45,885 nt of DNA, from assembly GCA_016180285.1 (NCBI GenBank), contig JACPBO010000021.1:1-45885 (forward strand), given 5' to 3'. Below the pieces are notes generated by a model. That model did not search any database. It saw only the letters and a list, made by a program, of their open reading frames with translations, and was not told the DNA's origin. A program made the translations under genes and the position numbers. Shown piece after piece: positions 40,195 to 45,885 of this stretch (its first letter is position 1; each line of letters begins with the position of its first letter). Origin of the DNA: Candidatus Woesearchaeota archaeon (GTDB lineage Archaea > Nanobdellota > Nanobdellia > Woesearchaeales > JACPBO01).

Positions 40195-40733
40195 GCAGCC
40201 ACCATTATTGCGATCAATATTGAAAACACGCTTATTATATCGCCTGTTGTTGTCAGGTAAGGCCCCATTATATTGTCCGGGTCATATCCGTGCCTGTAGA
40301 GCCAGAAGCAGCTTAGGACAGTCATTGGAATTTCAATGATATTTGAAAGAACAGCTGCGATCACTGCAATATATATTATTGCCGGGTTGTTTATGTTAAA
40401 GATAAAAAAAGTGGCAAAGTACGCAACAACGCCCAGGATAAAAGCAACTAAGACAACAAGCAGTGAAGACGCAGCAATGTTGTCTTTCAGAATAGCATTG
40501 TTTTTAAATTTAAAGGCAGGCTTTAATTTTTTCAGGTGCAAATCAACGCTTAATCTTCCTGCCAATGATCCGCTTATGTTGCCCCGCATCTCAAGGAATC
40601 CCGGAAGCAGGATAAGCAGCCCGGGAATGAGAAATAACTTATTGACAAAAACAGCAAGCATTGTTCCGGCAAATAAGCCGCCTGTTATTGAGATTATCTC
40701 GCTGAAAAAGATTTCCCTGAATTCTTCATCCAT
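40191..40733 (-). CDS. MgtE-type divalent cation transporter half, first gene
   Basis: A 180-residue polytopic protein. After a short cytosolic start come SITGGLFAGTMLAVFVN, LLPGFLEMRGNISGSLAGRL and the terminal signature YDPDNIMGPYLTTTGDIISV. It starts 1 nt after the serS stop and overlaps the second half by 4 nt. This is the archaeal COG1824 layout of two adjacent permease genes. Expression is probably linked to serS. Confidence 0.86.
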   Translation of the reverse strand: MDEEFREIFFSEIISITGGLFAGTMLAVFVNKLFLIPGLLILLPGFLEMRGNISGSLAGRLSVDLHLKKLKPAFKFKNNAILKDNIAASSLLVVLVAFILGVVAYFATFFIFNINNPAIIYIAVIAAVLSNIIEIPMTVLSCFWLYRHGYDPDNIMGPYLTTTGDIISVFSILIAIMVAA

Positions 40734-40734
40734 T

Positions 40735-42015
40735 TTAAATCTTGTCAATCTTCTTTATTCCGTTCATGTAAGGAACTAAAACTTTCGGCACAGTTATTGT
40801 TCCGTCTTTATTTTGGTAATTCTCAAGAATTGCCCTCATTGCCCTTGATGTTGCGATTCCTGTATTGTTCAGCGTATGCAGATACTCTCTTGTCCCATCT
40901 TTTCTCTGCAGTTTTATGTTAAGCCTTGCTGCCTGGTAAGCTGTGCAGTTTGAATTTGAGCCAACTTCAAAATACTGCTTTTCCCTTGGAGACCATGCTT
41001 CAATATCATATTTTTTTGCAGCTATTATCCCAATATCTCCTGTGCACACGCTTACAACCCTGAACGGAATCTCTAATGCTTTGTACATGTCTTCTGAATT
41101 TTTTTGGATTTCCTCGTGCATTTTCCATGATTCCTCTGGCCTGCAGAATACAAACTGCTCTATTTTATTGAACTGGTGCACTCTGAATAACCCCCTTGTA
41201 TCAATGCCATGGCTTCCGATCTCCCTTCTGAAATTCGTGCTAATGCCGCAGAATCTTATTGGAAGGCCTTTCTCATCAAGCACTTCATTGGCATGCATTG
41301 CTCCCATTGGATGCTCTGATGTTGCAATCATGTAAAGGTCTTCATCCTGTATTTTATACATCACTTTTTCAAAAGCTTCGAGCTCGATAACTCCTTCATA
41401 GCTTTTTTTGTTCATCATAAATGGCGGCTCTATCAGCGTAAATCCGCGTTTTATCAGGAAATCAATTGCAAACCTTTGCAATGATAGGTCAAGCAATGCC
41501 AATGCTCCTTTAAGATAGTAGAACCCTGTTCCTGCAATCTTTGCAGCTCTTTTAAAATCCGCAATATTCAGCTCTTCCATTAGCTCGCCATGCGGCTTTA
41601 CTTCAAAATCAAATTTCTTCGGCTTGCCGACTGTCCTGACAACGGCATTTTCAGAAGAATCCTTGCCATAAGGCACAGAATCATGCAGAATATTTGGAAT
41701 CCTCATAAGATAATAATGTATCTTTTCCCTTAGCTCATTCTCTTTTTCTTCAAGTTTTTTTATTTTATCCGGAATTTCCTTTATTTCTTTTATAAGCTTT
41801 GAAATATCCCTGCCCTGTTTTTTTAATTCGTTGATTTCCAAAGAAGCCTTGTTTCTTCTTGCCCTCAGCTCATCAGCTTCCTGCTTTGCATTTCTCCATT
41901 CTTCATCCTTTTTAAGAAGGTCATCCAGCCATGCGATCTTTTCTTCATCATGCCTTTTCTTAAGGTCTTTCTTTACAACAGCCGGGTTTTTCCTTATGAA
42001 GCTTATATCGAGCAT
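40735..42015 (-). CDS. serS: Seryl-tRNA synthetase
   Basis: A 426-residue class II synthetase charging tRNA-Ser. The N-terminal MLDISFIRKNPAVVKKDLKK leads into the two-helix arm that grips the tRNA variable arm. The core has TSEHPMGAMHANE, motif 2 FRREIGSHGIDTRGLFRVHQ and motif 3 GIATSRAMRAILENYQ, preceded by SNSNCTAYQAARLNI. It is of the common type, not the methanogenic rare form. The ATG at 42015 is about 25 nt after CTATATAAAATC (42035-42046); the open frame extends 48 codons upstream but without family similarity. Confidence 0.94.
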   Translation of the reverse strand: MLDISFIRKNPAVVKKDLKKRHDEEKIAWLDDLLKKDEEWRNAKQEADELRARRNKASLEINELKKQGRDISKLIKEIKEIPDKIKKLEEKENELREKIHYYLMRIPNILHDSVPYGKDSSENAVVRTVGKPKKFDFEVKPHGELMEELNIADFKRAAKIAGTGFYYLKGALALLDLSLQRFAIDFLIKRGFTLIEPPFMMNKKSYEGVIELEAFEKVMYKIQDEDLYMIATSEHPMGAMHANEVLDEKGLPIRFCGISTNFRREIGSHGIDTRGLFRVHQFNKIEQFVFCRPEESWKMHEEIQKNSEDMYKALEIPFRVVSVCTGDIGIIAAKKYDIEAWSPREKQYFEVGSNSNCTAYQAARLNIKLQRKDGTREYLHTLNNTGIATSRAMRAILENYQNKDGTITVPKVLVPYMNGIKKIDKI

Positions 42016-42034
42016 TTCAACATCTTTTATACCT

Positions 42035-42046
42035 GATTTTATATAG
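42035..42046 (-). promoter_or_regulatory. TATA box of serS
   Basis: CTATATAAAATC on the minus strand lies about 25 nt upstream of the ATG at 42015 and just past the end of the upstream unknown gene. Confidence 0.6.
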
Positions 42047-42055
42047 TTTTTGTTT

Positions 42056-42355
42056 TTATAAGCCAAGCATGACATAATCTGGCGGGTTGTAAGAAACTTC
42101 GATTTGCCTTCTTTTATAAAGGAATATTTTATTTGGCAAAGATGAATTTCCTCCTGCATAGGTTAAAAGCACTTCAATCCCGCGAATTTCATCGCCATTA
42201 AATTGCGCAATATTCTTTTTAGCCTTCATACTGCATCCTATCAAAACAATATCTGGCTTTTCTTCATCGGACAGCCTATTTGCGATCCGATAAACAAGCT
42301 CTTTAGTTAAAGCAACATTAACATTGCAATTATGATATTTTGTTTCAGTAAGCAT
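42056..42355 (-). CDS. Unknown 99-residue protein
   Basis: A small mixed alpha/beta protein: helix NVALTKELVYRIANRL, strand DIVLIGCSMKAKK, then EIRGIEVLLTYAGGNS and IFLYKRRQIEVSY. No family recognised. The ATG at 42355 has a GGTGATC site upstream; a GTG three codons earlier overlaps that site. It precedes serS by 40 nt. Confidence 0.68.
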   Translation of the reverse strand: MLTETKYHNCNVNVALTKELVYRIANRLSDEEKPDIVLIGCSMKAKKNIAQFNGDEIRGIEVLLTYAGGNSSLPNKIFLYKRRQIEVSYNPPDYVMLGL

Positions 42356-42364
42356 GTTGATCAC

Positions 42365-42619
42365 CTTGTTAATTGATTTTAAAAAACATAAAATTTGATA
42401 AACAATGAAAGCAGCCTAACAGCTGCCAGAAGAACAGGACATCCAGCAAATGATTATTTGATCCATAGGCTGAGGAATATAGGGCAACTATATAAATTTT
42501 TTCAATAACTTTATAAATAATGCCACTTTTCCATTATTTATTACCAAAACTGTGAGGTTATAAAGACGCAGCAAATTCTGCTCTTTTAGGTAATTAAGCT
42601 GAACAGACAGGTGAACAAT
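42365..42619. other. Divergent intergenic region upstream of rps2
   Basis: About 250 nt without a gene. A ctttataaat element near 42505-42514 and aggttataaagac near 42553 are candidate promoters for rps2, implying a leader of 35-80 nt. I see no tRNA or other RNA gene here. Confidence 0.4.
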
Positions 42620-43222
42620 ATGACCAATGAAGAATCGTTTTTAGTTCCGCAGGACATTTATCTGAAGTCCGGAATACACATAGGAACAAAATTCAAGACA
42701 AAGTACATGGAGCAGTTCATCTACAAGACAAGGCCTGATGGATTATCAATCCTGAATCTGCAGAAGATAGATGAAAGAATAGCGGCTGCTGCAAGGTTCC
42801 TTGCCCAGTTCGCCCCTGAAGACATAATTGTTGTTTCAAGAAGAGAGAATGGCTGGAAGCCGGTAAAGCTCTTTGGCGATCTTACAGGAGCAACAGTATT
42901 TGCAGGCAGATATCCTCCGGGAATGCTTACCAATCCGCAGCTGGAAATATACAGAGAGGCAAAAATGCTGTTTGTTACAGATGCATGGCCCGACAGGAAC
43001 GCTGTTATGGACGCCATCAAAATCGGAATCCCTGTTATAGCGCTTTGCGACACAAACAACCAGTCTAATTTTATTGACTTGGTTGTTCCGTGCAACAACA
43101 AGGGAAAGAAAAGCCTTGGATTGCTGTTTTACATCCTTACAAGAGAGTACATGAAACTGAGAGGCATGATAAAAAGCAACGAGGAATTCACAAAAACAGC
43201 AGATGATTTCACAGAAGAATAG
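42620..43222 (+). CDS. rps2: 30S ribosomal protein uS2
   Basis: A 200-residue ribosomal protein of the archaeal/eukaryotic type: FLVPQDIYLKSGIHIGTKFK, ILNLQKIDERIAAAARFLA, VFAGRYPPGMLTNPQL, LFVTDAWPDRNAVMDAIKIG and PVIALCDTNNQSNFIDLVVP. It binds the small-subunit body and mRNA exit side. The ATG at 42620 has AGGTGA 6 nt upstream; a GTG nine bases earlier overlaps that site. Its last codons overlap the convergent radB gene by 14 nt. Confidence 0.96.
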   Translation: MTNEESFLVPQDIYLKSGIHIGTKFKTKYMEQFIYKTRPDGLSILNLQKIDERIAAAARFLAQFAPEDIIVVSRRENGWKPVKLFGDLTGATVFAGRYPPGMLTNPQLEIYREAKMLFVTDAWPDRNAVMDAIKIGIPVIALCDTNNQSNFIDLVVPCNNKGKKSLGLLFYILTREYMKLRGMIKSNEEFTKTADDFTEE

Positions 43223-43892
43223 CAATCCCTTGGTTTTTTATTTCAAAGCATACCTCTTTTCCTTCTTTTATCGAGCGGTGCTTTTGAAGAACTGCCTTTC
43301 TGCCGAAATTGTCTTTTCTTAATTCAATCAGGCATTTGCTCCCGTATTTCATTATGTCTCCGCCAACCATATTTACTTTTGTTTTATCCTCAAAATCCGC
43401 GTAAACCTGGTTCGTTAACAGAACAGGAATATTCTTATCGCGCGCAATCTCGCTGAGAAACGAAATCTGCTGGACAAGCGCATTATTCACATTATATCCG
43501 TTTTCAGATGATGCGAGCTCTAACCTATAAAGCATCGAAATTGTGTCAACAACAACCAGCCCTATTTTTTCGTTTATAATGTCTTTTAATTTTTCAAATA
43601 CTTCCTTCTGCTGGGCAAAATTCATGGGCTTCAAAAAAATTATATTCTTGAGGATAGTCTCATAATCAGATGTTATCTGCTTGAACCTTTCAACAGAAAA
43701 CCCGCCTTCGCTGTCAATAAAAATGACCTTTCTTCCTTCTTTTACTGCATTTATTGCTGCAAGCATGCACGAGCATGTCTTACCCGAGCTTGCCGGCCCG
43801 TACAAGGTTGTTATTATTCCCTTTTCATAGCCTCCTTCAAGAAGAAGATCAAGCGCATCAGAGCCTGTGCTCAGAATGTTTTTCATAAGCAT
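43209..43892 (-). CDS. radB: RadB recombinase
   Basis: A 227-residue RecA/RadA-fold ATPase restricted to archaea. STGSDALDLLLEGGYEKG, Walker A LYGPASSGKTCSCM, IDSEGGFSVERFKQ, Walker B IGLVVVDTISMLY, then IPVLLTNQVYADF and GGDIMKYGSKCLIELRK. It lacks the N-terminal helix-hairpin-helix domain of RadA, matching RadB in size. RadB is a recombination mediator that helps RadA. It lies 12 nt downstream of an unknown gene and may be co-transcribed with the two genes at the right edge. Confidence 0.92.
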   Translation of the reverse strand: MLMKNILSTGSDALDLLLEGGYEKGIITTLYGPASSGKTCSCMLAAINAVKEGRKVIFIDSEGGFSVERFKQITSDYETILKNIIFLKPMNFAQQKEVFEKLKDIINEKIGLVVVDTISMLYRLELASSENGYNVNNALVQQISFLSEIARDKNIPVLLTNQVYADFEDKTKVNMVGGDIMKYGSKCLIELRKDNFGRKAVLQKHRSIKEGKEVCFEIKNQGIAILL

Positions 43893-43904
43893 ATTAATGC
43901 AGCA

Positions 43905-44564
43905 TCATTTATTAATTTTGCCCTTAAATTGCCCAAGGTCTTTAATATTATACTCGAAAATTTGTATAGATGCTTCATCATCAACCGACTCTTCAAATGG
44001 TCGGTATACTGCAATATGGGTCAAACCATTTTCTTTTTTTAGAAAAGCCAATTGGCCAGTCATGATAACCATTCCTTCTCTGCCAAAATTCCATTTATCG
44101 TGCCCTAATTCATCTTGCAAGAATTCTAATTCTTTAAAAACCAGCTTTCCAACTAGCACAGGGCCATCAAGATATAATTCTTCTTTTTGTTTTTGAGGTT
44201 GACCAAAATATCCTATTAATGTTTCTAATGCCCCTCGACTGCTAATGGCATTTTCCCCTCCTACAGTCAAATAATATTTTTTAATGTGGCAATCTTCCGA
44301 CTCCCCGGATGAATTTGAATTTTTATCATCAAACAGAGCGGTATATTCCATTAATGTCGCTAAATCTTTCCTTACTTCACTATGTTTTTTAGATGAATCA
44401 TTTACTTGTTGATCATCTTTAATTACCTCATCAAAATATTGCCTGACTCTTTGATAGGCTTCTTTTACTTTTGTAGTTAACTCGTTTAGTCTTTTCCCTT
44501 GCTCTCCTGCTTCATTCTCAGATTGCTCAACTCCAAGCTTAATTAATAGTTCTTTTACTGCCAT
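43905..44564 (-). CDS. Unknown 219-residue protein paired with the ATP-grasp-like gene
   Basis: The N-terminal 80 residues are helical and charged (KVKEAYQRVRQYFDEVIKDD). A Ser/Asn-rich linker follows, and the C-terminal 120 residues are mixed alpha/beta: KKYYLTVGGENAISSRGALE, LYLDGPVLVGKLVFKE, GREGMVIMTGQLAFLKK, ITHIAVYRPF-like strands. No family recognised. The start is 2 nt after the stop of the upstream PPDK_N-like gene, so the two are probably translationally coupled and may act together. Confidence 0.68.
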   Translation of the reverse strand: MAVKELLIKLGVEQSENEAGEQGKRLNELTTKVKEAYQRVRQYFDEVIKDDQQVNDSSKKHSEVRKDLATLMEYTALFDDKNSNSSGESEDCHIKKYYLTVGGENAISSRGALETLIGYFGQPQKQKEELYLDGPVLVGKLVFKELEFLQDELGHDKWNFGREGMVIMTGQLAFLKKENGLTHIAVYRPFEESVDDEASIQIFEYNIKDLGQFKGKINK

Positions 44565-44566
44565 TT

Positions 44567-45877
44567 TTACCCCTCATATAATTTTATTTCGTCAACCTTT
44601 CTTAAATCTAGCACACCTTTTTTAGCATTTTCATCAACAGCCATATAGATTTCTCCTTTCCCTGCGATTAAAGCAGAAGCTGATTTATCAACAAAATTCT
44701 CCTTCAGTTTTAAATAATGTTCTGTTGGTTCGCCTGACAAAAATAATTGGTCTATACACCTTATAAAATTGGCAAAATGTGTTGCTCCTGCAGAAGGGGA
44801 GTGTGTACCCTCAGATTCGTGGACTTCTACAATACCACCTGCATTGTAGGTATTGGTGAACTTGTATGTTCCATTTGGTGATTTAGTATTCCCAATCAAA
44901 ATATGCTTAGGAAGAATAAAAAGCAAATAATCATGATGTGATTCGTTATATTTAGTAAAATTGTATTCATAAGGGCATGCCAATGCGCCATTTTTATGAT
45001 CTTTTTTTGGTGGAGGCATAAACACGAAATTTGTAAAAGTTTTTGACCCAACTCCAATATATCCCCCTGGTTTTATTAGAGGTGATTCTGCAACTTCAAT
45101 AGCTACTGTTCCCTTCTTAACTGGCAATGGAGCATTTTGAATTGAATAAACAACTAATTTGTCTAAAGAAGGGATTGCAAATTCAAAATTCAAACCGAAT
45201 CCTTCAGGAAATTGTAGTTTTTGTTCGAATTTTAACGCGTTTTCTACAAAATGCTTAATAAATTCCTCTGAGAGCACCACCTGTCTGTCTATTGGTTTAG
45301 TTACTATTCTTCCATTTTCAAAATAAGTTACTTCTTGTTGAAAAGCACTAGTTGCTTTTACCTCTCCGCTTCTCCTTGAATATTCAAATATATAGTGCGG
45401 TTTGCCATCAACAGCAATAGAACCTAGCCCTTTGCAAAAACCAACAATGACTTTATCAGGAAATGCTGCATTAAGATAGCCGCTCAGATCAGGGTAGAAT
45501 TTTTCAAGTCCTAATAATTGATTAACAAACTCATCTCCTTGCACCCTTCCAACAACATCCTGAGCAAGCAAACCCAAGCCATCCTTCATTTGCTTTCTTG
45601 ACCTAAATGCTACTTTATCTGAATCGAGGTAATCTGCGCAAATATCAGCAACAGCATTTAGCAAGTAAAACAAATATTTTGCTTCATCAACATTCCCTAC
45701 AAATTTCGTTGTATAAAAACCAGGAAGTCTATTCTTTAAAGAATCCTCATTGATGTCGGAAGAGCGCAAAACAGTCCTTTTTGGAAACTTTTCAATAATC
45801 ATTTCTATAAATGGTTTAAAATCTGAAGACAATATTTCAATGATTTTGTCCTTCTTCCTCCAACTCTCATATGCCAT
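44567..45877 (-). CDS. PEP-synthase/PPDK N-terminal (ATP-grasp)-like protein, possibly cut at the window edge
   Basis: A 436-residue frame. VLRSSDINEDSLKNRLPGFY corresponds to the RSSATAEDxxxxxxAGxY motif of the PPDK_N ATP-grasp domain. YPDLSGYLNAAFPDKVIVGF and KGLGSIAVDG resemble the SGVxFTxxP and GLGExVVxG segments. GFGLNFEFAIPSLDKLVVYS resembles PxDIEWAxxxGxLYILQ. The upstream glycine-rich Lys motif (GGKGANL) is missing, so the gene may begin outside the window or the ATG at 45877 may be a shortened start. It would transfer phosphate from ATP to a swivel-domain histidine. A long unmatched C-terminal part (about residues 300-436) follows. Confidence 0.6.
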   Translation of the reverse strand: MAYESWRKKDKIIEILSSDFKPFIEMIIEKFPKRTVLRSSDINEDSLKNRLPGFYTTKFVGNVDEAKYLFYLLNAVADICADYLDSDKVAFRSRKQMKDGLGLLAQDVVGRVQGDEFVNQLLGLEKFYPDLSGYLNAAFPDKVIVGFCKGLGSIAVDGKPHYIFEYSRRSGEVKATSAFQQEVTYFENGRIVTKPIDRQVVLSEEFIKHFVENALKFEQKLQFPEGFGLNFEFAIPSLDKLVVYSIQNAPLPVKKGTVAIEVAESPLIKPGGYIGVGSKTFTNFVFMPPPKKDHKNGALACPYEYNFTKYNESHHDYLLFILPKHILIGNTKSPNGTYKFTNTYNAGGIVEVHESEGTHSPSAGATHFANFIRCIDQLFLSGEPTEHYLKLKENFVDKSASALIAGKGEIYMAVDENAKKGVLDLRKVDEIKLYEG

Positions 45878-45885
45878 TAGTTCTG

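Noticed and set aside
1-45885. CRISPR array, insertion sequence or prophage
   Set aside because: No regularly spaced repeats, transposase motifs or phage structural genes were seen.

Overview
The window reads as part of an AT-rich archaeal chromosome. Archaeal markers include TFE, Orc1/Cdc6, RadB, an Lsm protein next to ribosomal protein L37e, GatE, NreA, a VirB11/TadA-type ATPase with TadC, an S-layer protein with archaeal S_layer_N/C-like ends, and many TATA boxes about 25 nt upstream of start codons (leaderless genes). Compact overlapping genes and shortened GatE and L37e suggest a DPANN lineage such as Woesearchaeota or Pacearchaeota. That assignment is inference.

Layout. 1-6.5 kb: 3' part of smc, a ferredoxin/DUF1858 pair, a GT4 glycosyltransferase with a PIG-L deacetylase, TFE, and an OB-fold protein. 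6.4-13 kb: tRNA-Phe, then a secretion/pilus operon (RHH protein, ATPase carrying a 512-residue intein, TadC-like membrane protein), then tRNA-Gly. 13-18.4 kb: small membrane protein, unknown protein, DHH phosphoesterase, NreA, radical SAM protein, HPr-domain protein. 18.4-23.1 kb: a frameshifted S-layer gene with a structured leader. It is flanked by two mirror-image divergent pairs of small winged-helix-like genes, by a remnant of an S-layer 3' end and by tRNA-Leu. 23.1-36.5 kb: a long minus-strand array of LAGLIDADG-like protein, GatE, tandem hexapeptide acyltransferase, alpha/beta hydrolase, phosphate acetyltransferase-like protein, four proteins ending in a PEP-utilising (phosphohistidine) swivel domain, a histidine phosphatase, geranylgeranyl reductase-like protein, Lsm and L37e. 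36.6-45.9 kb: LMW-phosphatase-like protein, three tiny genes, Orc1/Cdc6, MgtE-type half transporters, SerRS, uS2, RadB, and at the right edge a protein resembling the PEP-synthase ATP-grasp domain.

Two things stand out. First, all three tRNA genes are interrupted. I can fold six introns, four at non-canonical positions (20/21, 30/31, 44/45, 59/60) and two at 37/38. Most have bulge-helix-bulge junctions, and removing them restores standard cloverleaves for tRNA-Phe(GAA), tRNA-Gly(UCC) and tRNA-Leu(UAG). Second, the window concentrates phosphohistidine-transfer parts without a recognisable sugar PTS: four swivel proteins that lack ATP-grasp and TIM-barrel domains, a histidine phosphatase and a Pta-like protein in one operon, an HPr-domain protein with the active-site His, and an ATP-grasp-like protein. 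A dispersed phosphorelay is a hypothesis, not a demonstrated system.

Limits: all family calls come from reading motifs by eye. No searches, folding programs or alignments were run.
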